From positions 186,001 to 250,000 of the forward strand of contig WHVA01000118.1 in assembly GCA_015179125.1 (NCBI GenBank): a stretch of 64,000 bases of DNA, in the 5' to 3' direction. The position numbers were made by a program, and so were the translations under genes. Positions 1-10,046 of the stretch are shown here, piece after piece (positions within the stretch are counted from its first letter, which is position 1; each line of letters opens with the position of its first letter). The notes beneath the pieces were generated by a model. The model saw only the letters and a program-made list of their open reading frames with translations, was not told the origin of the DNA and searched no databases. The stretch is from Gautieria morchelliformis. Taxonomy: Eukaryota; Basidiomycota; Agaricomycetes; Gomphales; Gomphaceae.

Positions 1-850
1 GGGAACATGGGAGGCGTGTTATAGAGGCTGCCGGAGTCTGCAAGCGTCTTGTAAGCAAGCGTGTAAGGTACCGGTACTGCACCAAGCTTGGCTGCCGTGT
101 CTGTGTCGACGAGAAGATCCTGTCGCACTATCAGGATGGTGAGACCCGAGGGCCCAATGTTCTTCTGTGCGCCTGCAAAAATGAGGGCATGGTCTGCTAG
201 TCGAGGAATGGGGCGAGACATGAATGATGAGGAGTAGTCGGCGACAAGTGGCACAGAAGTGTCATTTAACAAATGGTGCGGGAATCCTTGAGGAGAGGCC
301 GGATCAGGGGAGAATTGCACGCCATCAACCGTCTCATTTTCACAATAGTATATGAGGGCCGGTTTTGGCGAGAATACCCATTTGTCGTGAGGGGGATATT
401 GTCGAAGGACTTGCCGTCCCCGGAGGTGTGCCTACTATCAACGACGATGTTTACCCGTGCACCACCACCTAGTCGCCTGGCCTCTTCGGCGGCCTTTTGG
501 CTCCAGGAGCCAGTGACTACGTAGTCCATAACCCGCTCATCGGCCCGCAAGTCGGGATGTAGTAGATGATGACGAGCGAGGAGGTTGAGAACCACGGCCG
601 AAAATTGCGCACTTCCACCACCCTGGGTGAAAAGAACAGAATGAGTCTCGGGGACGGACAGGTGGTTGCGGATCAGGGTCTCCAGGTGCTTGGTGAGGGC
701 ACCAAACTCCTTGGAACGGTGTGAGAGCTCCGTGAGGCCAATCCCTGTTTGGTTGTAATTTAGAAGACCCCTGGCAGCTTCCTCTAGTACGTCGTCGGGT
801 AGGGTAGATGGCCCAGCACCGAAATTGATTATTTGCGACCTTTCGGGCAT
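1..850 (-). CDS. SER1: Phosphoserine aminotransferase, 3' end cut by window edge, apparent 1-base frameshift
   Basis: PLP enzyme of serine biosynthesis; converts 3-phosphohydroxypyruvate plus glutamate to phosphoserine. The start ATG is at 848-850 and the N-terminus reads IINFGAGPSTLP, the family's opening motif, followed by LLNYNQTGIGLTELSHRS and the glycine-rich FTQGGGSAQF that binds cofactor phosphate. Further on YYCENETVDGVQF and AGAQKNIGPSG appear; the lysine of the latter is the Schiff-base residue. No intron is visible. The frame breaks at the G5 run (C5 on the coding strand) at about 391-395: one extra C gives a continuous IPPHDKWVF. Without it the protein stops early, so either the locus is broken or, more likely, the assembly dropped a base. 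The last visible residues, near 1, are the conserved LYNTPPMFP segment, so the C-terminal part is missing. Identification is firm. Confidence 0.93.
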
Positions 851-1320
851 ACCCCAGTATATGGGTAGATCGCAAGGACAGTTAGGGTTGCTGCGGGTAA
901 CCCCGGACGAGTTGGGGTTGTTTGTAACATTCAGGACAGGAAAAAAAAAGACGCAACAAGGCGCATAAGGATTTTTTTGGTACTGCGAGACTAGAGTAGC
1001 TAGAAAACACAACAACGCTGAGGATCCGTAGGGTATGGGTGAAGGCGAACAACAAAACGAGGAAAACGAACATAGTAAAAATCCTAGTGCAAAACCATAG
1101 GTGAGAGGTGGTCGAGTATTAGGAAATTAGACACAAGATGACGAATGGCCATGCAGAGAAGAGATGGTATGTTATCTAAAGTGTTCCGAATAAATCACGT
1201 CAAGATGGATACAGTGGGGGGTGACGTGTCGCATGATGGATGGACCCCGTGCGAGTATAGTCGTGAACAGTCGTGTGGGGGCCGAATAGTCGGCCGCCGC
1301 ATATCGTGACAAGATTAGAT
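851..1320. other. Intergenic and 5' flank of SER1
   Basis: Between the start of the aminotransferase and the stop of the next minus-strand gene. It holds an A8 run near 941-950. Short open frames here do not resemble coding sequence. Probably 5' leader and promoter of SER1; no defined element recognised. Confidence 0.4.
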
Positions 1321-2121
1321 CTACGCTTGATGTTGGGCATGAGGTGGTGGGGAGTGGGATGGATATGGTGAGGTCGATGGTGATGGAACTGTCCACGGAA
1401 AGTTGTTGGACCAGCCGTGGGGCTGTTGATCGAATGAGTATGATGATGTGGGAGGGGGCGTGACCGGAAGATCCCGGGGCTGGACGGAAAATAGTTGGAA
1501 AGTAGAGACGGCAGGGGGTGTCCAGCGACCGAGAGGTGAGCGACTGCGCACAAGCGCCGGGGACGACTCTCGTGGATACTTGCTAGTGGACGTTGGACAG
1601 GGAGACTTGACTTTGACCGAGCGTCTGTTTTGGGGGGTTCTTCGCGACTGCGGGGAGTGACTCAGGCATTGAGCAGCACGGGAAAGCGGCATGTCGCGTG
1701 GGAGGAAAGACACGGGGGACCGTGGGGGATTTGGGGGAGTGGTCGGCTCGACATCCATCGCGGGAGCGAAAGTGGATTCTGGAGGCTCTGAGCAGCCCCT
1801 AGACGGGGTGCGACGGCTCTTACGGCGGCGATGACGGAGTGGAAAGGGGTCGAAACGGCCCTCTACTAGGTCTTCCGTGATGTCTAGGGGCCTCTTTTTT
1901 ATGAATGTGGATGGCGACGACATTTCCTGAGGCAAGGGGTCAGCGACGCGACGGCGACGCGTCAAATGAGCACGGACCTCGTCGGACGACTCTGGATGGG
2001 AGTGTGGGGTGTATTCCGGGGGCGAGGCGGGGATGGAAGGGCTGGTGCTGGTGAGAAACTGGTCTGGGGAGAAAGGCGATGGCTGGAGGTGATGGGCAGA
2101 CATGACTTGAGGGGAATGCAT
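1321..2121 (-). CDS. Hypothetical disordered Pro/Ser/Arg-rich protein
   Basis: A 266-codon intronless frame from ATG at 2119-2121 to a TAG at 1321-1323. The product is rich in Ser, Pro, Arg and His and has no recognisable fold. It carries basic clusters (LTRRRRVADP, HRRRKSRRTPSRG) that could act as nuclear localisation signals, and many SP/TP dipeptides of the kind phosphorylated by proline-directed kinases. It has no signal peptide or membrane segment. The upstream 500 bases are very GC-rich, as for a promoter. Family unknown. The main doubt is that low-complexity GC-rich DNA can hold long open frames by chance, but the single long frame with a good ATG and the SP/TP patterning favour a real gene. 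Additional 5' or 3' exons cannot be excluded. Confidence 0.5.
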   Translation of the reverse strand: MHSPQVMSAHHLQPSPFSPDQFLTSTSPSIPASPPEYTPHSHPESSDEVRAHLTRRRRVADPLPQEMSSPSTFIKKRPLDITEDLVEGRFDPFPLRHRRRKSRRTPSRGCSEPPESTFAPAMDVEPTTPPNPPRSPVSFLPRDMPLSRAAQCLSHSPQSRRTPQNRRSVKVKSPCPTSTSKYPRESSPALVRSRSPLGRWTPPAVSTFQLFSVQPRDLPVTPPPTSSYSFDQQPHGWSNNFPWTVPSPSTSPYPSHSPPPHAQHQA

Positions 2122-4065
2122 GGGGGAGAAGGAGAGAAATGGGCGAGTTTAATAGTAAGATTGTACAATGGAGGAGGCGGAAACGAATGGCCTGGGGCAA
2201 AATCCTGACGGCGACCGATTTATAACAATAGAAGAGTATAGGGGCGCCTAATCCCTGGAAATGATCGCGTGGCGGGCTTTTGAATTGGTTGTCAAGCGGG
2301 GCCTGAAGAAATAATCGTGGGAAGATCTGTGTGCGTGGGAAGATGCGCATTCCGAGGCAGCGCCGCCTCGAGGCTACCAACTCGACTGCCACACGTGGAA
2401 AGTTGTGACCGTTGCCGCATGGCTGCGCGGCGGACAGCTGAGGGTGAGAAGGCTGAGTGTCGACGCCGCACTGCGCCGCGGCGGTGCCGGAAACGATGGC
2501 GGCGCGAGGGCGGCTGCCCATTGGCTGGACGCTGGCTCCGCGGGGCGTCCGCGGTGGTGGGCAAAACGCGCGGACGACGCGGGGAGGCTATGTCGAGCAC
2601 AGCGGGGACGCGCGACGCGCTGGGACTCGGGCTGGAGAGCGACAATTACATAGCTCGATCGCGGCGATCAACTAGCCGTGCGGTCCATTACATACCATGT
2701 GTCTTGAATCAGACGGGTGGAGCATCGACCTATAGGACGTCGAGCGAGCCACCTGGATGCTTTCACAATTTTACTTGAATAGTATTTTCACTTCAATGGC
2801 TTGAAAGGCTTCCAGGCGTTTCCATTAAAGTGCGAGAAGGTGCCTCATCTGATGAAATAGACCAGCTTTCAATGGTGCCACAAAATCGACCACAGCCCCC
2901 CCAGATCCTATAGCATTGGAAGAACTGCAAGGCAGGATCAGACCACATGTTGATTCGTCAGCACACAACGGACAGCGGGACTCACGAGTGGCATGTGAAC
3001 GGACTGGCACTGGCGTGGACAACGCGTGTAAATCACGTGACGCTATTGTCCTTGAGCGCGAGCAGGACAATAGAATGACATGCATTGATGGCGTGTAAAC
3101 CTTCCAGTAAAGCGCTAACGGAGAGAATAGGTCCAGTAACTTACTTCCCACTGCTAAGCCGCGTGTATGAATGGCTGCAAGTCGCATGGCAAAGGGCAGC
3201 AGCAGCTGAGGCACCTATACCTAGTTTGCGGCCCGCTGAACAGCGAAAACGAAATGCAAGGGCATGCGCTGAACACATGGATTGGAGCCGACGAACATGG
3301 TGGAACAATAATGGCAGGATTGGAATAGCACCGATCGGATAGGGGCCGCTTGTGTGAGTCCTTCAATCTTGATTGCGGCGAGGCGCCAGTGGCCTTATCT
3401 TTGGTGCCACTGACTTTCAGGAACCGTGAAATAGGAGACAGGGTCATGCGGTTGACAATAGAGGGTGACCAGAGCAGCCATAGACAATAGTAGGACCCTT
3501 GACGTACCATCAAGTTGTAAGTGCTGGTGGCGACCCGACACTCACGGACTGTCGAGAGTGGCATTGGAACATGGGGTGCGCAAGGCTTGCGAGAACGGAG
3601 TCGCAGTGAATGGGCTGGTTGACTATTATATGTCTGGGTATATGGAGCCACTGATCCACGATAAGGTGCAAGTGGAGAAAGTCTGACATTGAAATTGCTC
3701 TTTTGTCTGAGTCTTCTGACTTTGAATCCGCAGGTTCTTTTGTCTGACATTGAATCCACAAACTTTTGTCTGAGTCTTCTCGACCACGTGACCGCAAGCA
3801 ACGCGACCCGCCAATCGCAGGACGCGAGCAGCACTATTGACACACGCGCACATGTCCCTCGGTGGTCACTCCTTATGGTCGTCTTGTTTTTTCCTGAGAA
3901 CAATACTGGATTACCAGGGCGATTGGAGAGCAACGTGCCAATAAGGCAGGCGAGGAGCTCGCCCAAATACCGAGCATCACGACTGAAATTCAGACCATTT
4001 CCCACAGCTAGTGGAGTGGGAGCGAAAGCGCACGACTGAAATAGCTGCTTATAGCCATTGTGCGT
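2122..4065. other. Gene-poor spacer with GC-rich island
   Basis: 2290-2660 is a GC-rich, CpG-rich stretch, probably the upstream region of the Pro/Ser-rich gene. From about 2700 to 4065 several open frames exist on both strands, but none has a recognisable motif or typical composition. No RNA gene was recognised. A short direct repeat lies at 3681-3785 and is listed separately. Confidence 0.4.
3681..3785. repeat. Short imperfect direct repeat (about 60-bp period)
   Basis: Two near-copies of GTCTGACATTGAA followed by TTTTGTCTGAGTCTTCT lie about 60 bases apart, with a third partial TTTGAATCC match between them. Simple local duplication in non-coding DNA. Confidence 0.6.
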
Positions 4066-4925
4066 ACGGCTCTAACATAGTCGATACCCCTGGATATGCC
4101 TTAACAATAAGACTTGGTGAGTCACTGAGGCGGAACCGTTGCCCTAATAATATGACTCCTCATATTTCGCCTAGTTGGGAACCAACCGTCTGACACATCA
4201 AGGAGCTTATTATTAACCCAGTCATCGAATGACTTGTTCTTCGCTGAGATTGACAAGTAGGCATTATCAACATAGCGCTCACCTTCGCATGGAGCTCGCG
4301 GCAAGCTTTCAAGTTCACCAATCCCTGGCCACTCCCTTCGACCATCGTCCCGAAGCAGCTCAACGAAGTCGTCGATGTTATGCCAGTCATTGCAGTCATT
4401 GCCAAGGCCGAATCCCTGACCCTCCAAGAACGAGAATGTTTCATGGTAAAGGTACAATACCTATTTTCAGTGTTCTCAGTCCGAACGCTCATACATAACG
4501 GCGTTCGATCCGAGCCGAGTTCGTATATCACAACATTCGCCTTTATCGGTTCGAGACCGATGAGGAGGAGGCTTGCGAGAAACTTAGGTTTACCAAGTCA
4601 TAAATTATGCCGAGGTTCACCCTAATAATTCCGTTTACGGTTATCGGGTCCCAGCGTAACTTGATATCAAAGGCAAACCTCTCCGCGGAAGAAAGAACCG
4701 CTTGGGTGTGGAAGATGAACAGTGAATTTGCCTACCTCGGGAACTTCTTGAGCAGGTATGCCCCTACGTTATTACAGTGTCAGAAGGCTTTTGTTTTGTT
4801 CAGGACTCATCTCCAAGACCTAATCGAGCCCAGGGCTCAAATTCATTACCAAGCTTTTCGTTACGGTCTGTTACTAGTCTGAAGGATGCATCAACCACCC
4901 CGACCATAGCAGCTGAGAAGCATCA
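4066..4925 (+). pseudogene. Non-processed septin (CDC10-type) pseudogene
   Basis: Scattered septin blocks occur in the right order but in different frames: NIVDTPGY (G3 switch) at 4073-4096, YQHSAHLRMELAA near 4267-4310, PIPGHSLRP near 4322-4350, EVVDVMPVIA then KAESLTLQERE (G4 region) near 4366-4432, AEFVYHNIRLYRFETDEEE near 4518-4577, GKPLRGRKNR near 4672, THLQDLIE with AQIHYQAFR near 4804-4862, and LKDAS near 4878. At least five frame breaks, a deletion of about 20 codons after LRMELAA, an internal VIA duplication and the missing P-loop end show decay. A GT..CAG intron (4757-4802) sits between the codons for R and THLQ, exactly where the intact CDC10 at 24.5-25.8 kb has one. The copy therefore arose from genomic DNA, not mRNA. 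It lies in inverted orientation to its parent. Confidence 0.9.
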
Positions 4926-5555
4926 TCTTGAAGGATTTGAGCTCTCGAACTGCGGACGATTCAGATAAGTTAAGCAAATGCCTCCCGATAGAACAAGCCT
5001 CTATTGAATTGACAGCTCGGCATGGAGGAAAACAATTACAGCAATCCAGTACAACCGGCAGCACCAACCAGTGGCTTTATGCTCACAGCGACAAAAGCCC
5101 TCCAATCGACCCACAGTACTGTCAAGACCATCGGACTAGGAAAGGTATGTTAGCCTAAGGACACTAAGGATTATAGGCGACAGGTGAGAAAGGGTCAGGG
5201 TCCTCAAGCGTAAAAAGAGAACCGGGCAAATGGTGTCGTCGTTGCACGAACTCCGTCTGGTGCACAGCATAGGAATCATCATACAGGAAATATGGGTGGG
5301 TGGGTATGAACTAAGAATGAAGACACACCTTGTCACGAGCAAGTCGACTCGCCATGTGGGCGAAAGCAATGAACCAGTTTTAAAAAAACTTCATGAGCTT
5401 ATATCATCAAGCGGAGTTACAAATCAACTCGACATAAATATTACGGTAGAGCATCGAAGCAAAGCGGATACTTATCGAAAGCAACAACAAGCAACGAAAA
5501 CAAGGGGAATAGAGCGGTCCGAGCAATGTCTCTTTGACTAACAACTCTTGCCAAG
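4926..5555. other. Spacer without recognised gene
   Basis: Follows the septin pseudogene. The longest frame (5230-5541, plus) has no motif and unremarkable composition. No RNA gene or repeat recognised. Confidence 0.4.
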
Positions 5556-6179
5556 CTACCAACCCATCGAGGCATCTCGCGAGTCTATGACCGCCCTTCT
5601 GGTGTCTGACGCTGCCCTGCACAACTCTTCATATCTAGCTAGTCCAAGGCATGAAACAAGCACATCTTTGGACTCGAGCACCCACAGGTAGGGCGGTATA
5701 CCTCGCTGCGTCCACCAGCTATCATGAACCTCGGTGACTATAAACATACCTGGGAGCAAACACTGCAGTAGGTTCAGAAGATCCATGACAGCATTGGACC
5801 CGGGGACGTTAGTATTCCCGATGCAATCCCACAAGGGATCGTGGAAGATATTCTCCCACTGTTTGCGTCGCTGGGGGGAGAAGAACGAAGAAGCATGAAC
5901 GGGCAATTCAATCCTACTCCTAGGGGGTACCAAACCCGGTATACTGCCAACTCGCCAGGCATGTGGGTCGCACACCAGGGCGAACAGCATGCGATTGTCG
6001 GATATATCAGCAAGGCGAAATCCATGGAAATCAATGAGGAGGTTCGTCAACGAAAGAAGTCGGTTCTGTGACCACGCATAAGGTTCTGTGAGCTGCTTGC
6101 CGTCACGAAGGTCTACCCCCATGCGACTACCCCAATATTGTATGCGGCTCATGTCAGTGGAGAAATCGACGTTGATCAT
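5556..6179 (-). CDS. Hypothetical protein (possible gene fragment)
   Basis: Open frame from ATG at 6177-6179 to TAG at 5556-5558, about 207 residues, beginning MINVDFSTDMSRIQYW. It is rich in tryptophan and has a globular-looking mix of hydrophobic and polar segments (LLIDFHGFRLADISDNRM, LLNLLQCLLPGMFIVTE). I do not recognise the family. It has no signal peptide or clear membrane helix. It sits in a gene-poor interval next to a pseudogene and a local duplication, so it may be a remnant of a larger gene or have unrecognised exons. Composition favours coding over chance. Confidence 0.42.
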   Translation of the reverse strand: MINVDFSTDMSRIQYWGSRMGVDLRDGKQLTEPYAWSQNRLLSLTNLLIDFHGFRLADISDNRMLFALVCDPHAWRVGSIPGLVPPRSRIELPVHASSFFSPQRRKQWENIFHDPLWDCIGNTNVPGSNAVMDLLNLLQCLLPGMFIVTEVHDSWWTQRGIPPYLWVLESKDVLVSCLGLARYEELCRAASDTRRAVIDSRDASMGW

Positions 6180-6238
6180 GCCTGACAAGTTGGTGGACTA
6201 TGGTGAAAGATAGATAGACTATGTGCAAGTCAAAGAAT

Positions 6239-6620
6239 GGCACTCAATTCTGCAAGCGTATTAGTACTAGCTTGGAAGTTGGCAGTGGGAGACAAGAGCT
6301 CACCCTCGTGGCGTATAGAAACCAATACTACGAGAAGGAGAATGGGGTGGCAAGAATGTCGAATGTGGGACAAGGGAACAGAGACCAGGCTCAAGCTATC
6401 ATTCACGTGAAGAACACCAAAGTGGCACACTGTATTAGTGCTAGCTGGGAAGTTGGCAGTGGGATGCAAGAGCTTACGCTCGTGGCTTATAGAAGCCAAT
6501 ACTATGAGGAGAATGGGGTGGTAAGAGAGTCGAATGTGGGACAAGGGAACAGAGACCAGGCTCAAGCTGTCATTCACGTGAAGCGAGATGATATGGTACG
6601 AACACCCAAGGTGGCACACT
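6239..6620 (+). repeat. 174-bp tandem duplication that keeps an open frame
   Basis: Two copies of a 174-bp unit (6258-6431 and 6432-about 6590, third copy only a stub with AACACCCAAGGTGGCACAC). The period is a multiple of three, and a plus-strand frame from 6221 to 6634 reads through both, giving repeated EVGSG..ELTLVAYR.QYYE and NVGQGNRDQAQA blocks. Differences are mostly single substitutions and one 3-base indel. Whether this is expressed is unknown; it could be a remnant of a repeat-containing gene. Confidence 0.65.
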
Positions 6621-6634
6621 GGGACCTGGCGTAG

Positions 6635-7497
6635 CGACTTCTAAGTATACCTGGCGGCTAGCACTGCCCTGAACTTCAACAGCATGCCAGAACTGGTACT
6701 GCCAGTATCACGGTCAAGACGCCACACTAGTATTAGGCTATTAGCACCGCAAATCTAATACTATCTTCGCCTTGTGAGCCAACCTGAGCCAACCGGTACG
6801 CCGTGAAGAACTCGGCACTGGAGAAGCCTATATTGTTGTTAAAAGATAACCAATCACTAAGCTCAAGAATTGATATACGTCGCCAAGCTTCGCCCAAGGA
6901 AACAGACCAATCTACTCATCAATAACCCAGATTATGCCAGGCAGACTCGGACCTATTCAGTATTCGACTGAAGGTGGTAAAGTATTGCACAGAGCTCCGC
7001 TTGGGGTCTGGAAATGGCGGAAGATACATCAGAAGTCTCAATGGGCTGGGCAAAGCTGTGAGCTGGTCAAGACAGCTCAGTTCAAGATCGACACAACTGG
7101 GCAATGGCACGGCAACGAACCTTGAGCTATTATAAGTTTAAATGTAGCAGCGCCTGGTCCAATCTGGGTTCGTACGCAACCCAAACGATTGTTGGAGCAA
7201 GAAGTGAGGCATAGCATACTAATTTGGAAAGACAGCCATGTAACACACGAAGAGGAAGAAGATCTTGAAGAACCGAATTCACGGCTGACGTTCATTGGTC
7301 CTCATCGATGATACCCCCATGGCCGTTCGACGCATGATAGTTATATAAGGGTATGGGCGAGGTTCATACTTACTGTACCAGGGCAACTAATATTTGAGAG
7401 TTGTGATTGTATTCGGAGCCTATCGAGTGGCTTACGTAAAACTTTCTCAGGCAAGTTTTTTCGTGACTTTTTCCGTCGGTCGCCCGCCCCTCTTTTC
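6635..7497. other. Spacer upstream of MGE1
   Basis: No convincing gene. Short frames around 6919-7300 are open on both strands without motifs. The last part before 7498 is presumably the MGE1 promoter and leader. Confidence 0.4.
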
Positions 7498-8337
7498 ATG
7501 AGTGCCCTCCAAGTTCTACGAGCGTGTCTTGGTTCGCATGTGCGCCAGACGATCTTCCATGGTGTAGCTCGACCCCCTGCGGTTTCTACACGATTACCAC
7601 ATGCGCGTCCATTTGCCTCTGACAAAGGGAAGGAAAAGGAGAACGCAACTGCAGACGCTGATGAGCCCAAAGACGAACCGGCAGCTGATGACGCAGCAGC
7701 AGCACCAAAACCTGAGGCCGACGACGTTGCCGCCAAGATGCAGGCCAAGCAGGACGAGATCGTTGACTTGACTGTGCGGTTTTCTTCATTTCTTTTTAAT
7801 GTTGAGATTACTGAGGTACTATTTCCATGTTGACAGGGCCGGCTGCGGTATGCCCAGGCGGACTTCATCAATCTCCAACGTATATCCGCGCGAGAAAAGG
7901 AGCAGACCCGAGATTTCGCCATCTCGCGCTTTGCTTCTGAACTACTTGAAACTGTCGACACACTCAGTATGGCTCTTCGAGCAGCGCCTCGCTCACCGCC
8001 GCCATCGAATTCATCGCCATCCACAACTCCACCGCCCTACTTCCAGCCGTCGTCACAACCGTCTGATGCACTGCTGCAGGGAGTCGAGGCGACACATCGA
8101 CTGCTCCTGCAGACCCTCGCCAAGTACGGTATCAGTCCGTTTGATCCGACCGGCGACAAATTTGATCCGAATCTGCACGAGGCTCTGTATTCCGTGCCAC
8201 TCCCTGGCAAGACACCTGGGGAGGTGCTCGAGTGTCAAAAGCCCGGGTACATGATCAAAGATCGCGTGTTACGAGCTGCACAGGTTGGCGTCGCTGCGGA
8301 ACAGCCCGTCGAGCAGAAAAATGATGCAGAATCATAG
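7498..8337 (+). CDS. MGE1: Mitochondrial GrpE nucleotide exchange factor
   Basis: Cochaperone that releases ADP from mitochondrial Hsp70 during matrix protein import and folding. Two exons (7498-7773 and 7837-8337) joined in phase 0 across a 63-nt GT..CAG intron give 258 residues. The N-terminus is a basic, Ser/Arg/Ala-type presequence, then an acidic linker (ADADEPKDEPAADD), the long dimerisation helix DEIVDLTGRLRYAQADFINLQR, and the beta-wing part with GISPFDPTGDKFDPNLHEAL, LPGKTPGEVLECQKPGY and IKDRVLRAAQVGV, which is the GrpE signature. Length and order fit fungal Mge1. A low-complexity SPPPSNSSPS insert lies between the two helical parts. The stop is only about 60 bp from the convergent MSF1 stop. 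Confidence 0.94.
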
Positions 8338-8397
8338 AGTTGGGGTGGCTACACTTAGAGGGACTTATCGCCAACGGAAGCATACTTCAGAATAATA

Positions 8398-9858
8398 TCA
8401 TCGAATCACCACTCCGAATTTGGCCACCAGTTGCCTCTTCAAATTTTCGGTGATCTCATTTACCTCGGCTTGCGTCAGGGTCCTGCGCGAGAGCGGTCAA
8501 GGCTGTTCAGTAAGTAAGACACGTCGGTACCTATTCATGGACCGGTAGTGTATTCGATAGCAGTGGCTTGTCCGCTTTGTTTTGGGGTGTTCGAAGTTGT
8601 CAATCTGCGTGGCGGATTGTTAGGCATATAATTCCTCTAGACGGTACAACGCACCAGTTTGACGTCTTCAACCAAGTCGCCGGCAACATCTCGAACGACG
8701 TCGCAAAAATCGTTCTCGATAAAAGGTAACGTACCTGCCTGAGTCGGAGGCAGCCAGAGACTGACGTCATGAACTAATGGCGGATATTTCGAGAATGGTT
8801 TAAATGTGGCTATGCGGCCAGACTCAAACTGTGAAAGGAAACGCTCATCAGATGTCCAGAATAACCTGATGTCTGGGATCTGGAAGAGAATCATGGCTAT
8901 ACGCTCGAGACCAAGTCCAAATGCCCATCCAATTTCACCTTCGACTCCTGTTGACAGGTGTCCGAATTTCAGAATAGTTGTGTAATCTTGTATGATACAT
9001 ACCAGCCCTGTCAAGAGTAGATTGAAGAACAACACCGCAGCCCAGAATCTCTAGCCATTTGCCACGAAAGAAGACTTCCACCTCGAAGCTGGGACTGGTG
9101 AAGGGAAAGTAGGCATCTATCCAGCGAACCTTCAGCGGCTCGTTGTCTTGGCCCTTAAATAGCTTTAACATGAGACCGTTAAGCGAATGTTTGAGATTTT
9201 CTGACACGAGCTGCGCGTGGTATTTCTCGTGGCTAGGCTGCACAGGGTTGGAGGGTCCCAGCGTGGAGAGGTCTTCAATGACAATGTCCTGTCGTGAAAG
9301 CTCCTTTGTGAGGCGCTGATTCTCAGCTTCCAGAGCACCCATATCTGAAGACTTTGAAAAGAGCCTAGCGCCCTCCATCTGGTGAAATACGGGGAAATGA
9401 CTCGAGTCGATCTCATCGCGGCGGTACACGTCGGCGGTGAGGAGCCACCGCTTCTTTCCTTGAGAGAAGGTATCTACCTCGTGAGCGGAAGTATGTGTAC
9501 GAAGCATCCATTCCTGGTTGATATAGTATGAATTTCTGCGCTCTCGGCCCGGATGATCTTGTGGAAACGAGAGTGAGTCAAAATTTTTGGCCTGAGTGAC
9601 CAAGGGGGGGATGGGGGGGATGGAAGTGTATTTGGGGCCGAAGTGGGAGTGAATGAGGGAGTGAAGAATTGCAATGGGGTGGTTTGGAATAAGGTATATG
9701 TTGCGATTAACGTAAGACAGTATGCTTGCGGTAGCATTTGTGTGGGAGTCTTGAGGGAACGACTTCCCCAACACTGTAACGGTCGAGGACAAGCGTATTT
9801 GTAGGCGTGCACAGTAGTGGTGTACACGGTATGGCCTGCTGAGCACGCGTGCCAACAT
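8398..9858 (-). CDS. MSF1: Mitochondrial phenylalanyl-tRNA synthetase
   Basis: Single-chain class II synthetase that charges mitochondrial tRNA-Phe. Four exons (9003-9858, 8655-8947, 8531-8604, 8398-8482) separated by introns of 55, 50 and 48 nt total 1308 nt, or 435 residues, with all phases consistent. A short Arg-rich presequence precedes the catalytic core: class II motif 2 [18 protein letters not shown] and motif 3 [19 protein letters not shown] are clear, and [18 protein letters not shown] matches the family. The C-terminal ferredoxin-fold anticodon-binding domain spans [14 protein letters not shown] to [12 protein letters not shown], ending KFGVVIR. Length matches yeast Msf1. It is convergent with MGE1; the pairing of two mitochondrial genes is probably coincidental. 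Confidence 0.95.
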
Positions 9859-10046
9859 CTCTATTCTGAATAGATTCTACAGCATACAAACTGGGTCAGA
9901 AGTCAACATAACACGTGAAGGCAGCTGGACAAAATAAACATTCCTTTCCGATTGTAAGTTTCCAAAAAAAAATAAAACGAGGTCAACAGATGATGAAATG
10001 TGTCACATCGTCGGAGTAACACGCGTGACACGCTCAAACCGCCACC

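Noticed and set aside
1940..2521. 193-codon minus-strand frame overlapping the Pro/Ser-rich gene
   Set aside because: Out-of-frame shadow and GC-rich upstream DNA.
3154..4005. 283-codon minus-strand open frame
   Set aside because: No motif, odd Cys/Arg/Ser composition and overlap with short direct repeats; nothing suggests coding.
4122..4531. Two minus-strand frames across the septin remnant
   Set aside because: The plus strand carries recognisable septin blocks; these are mirror frames.
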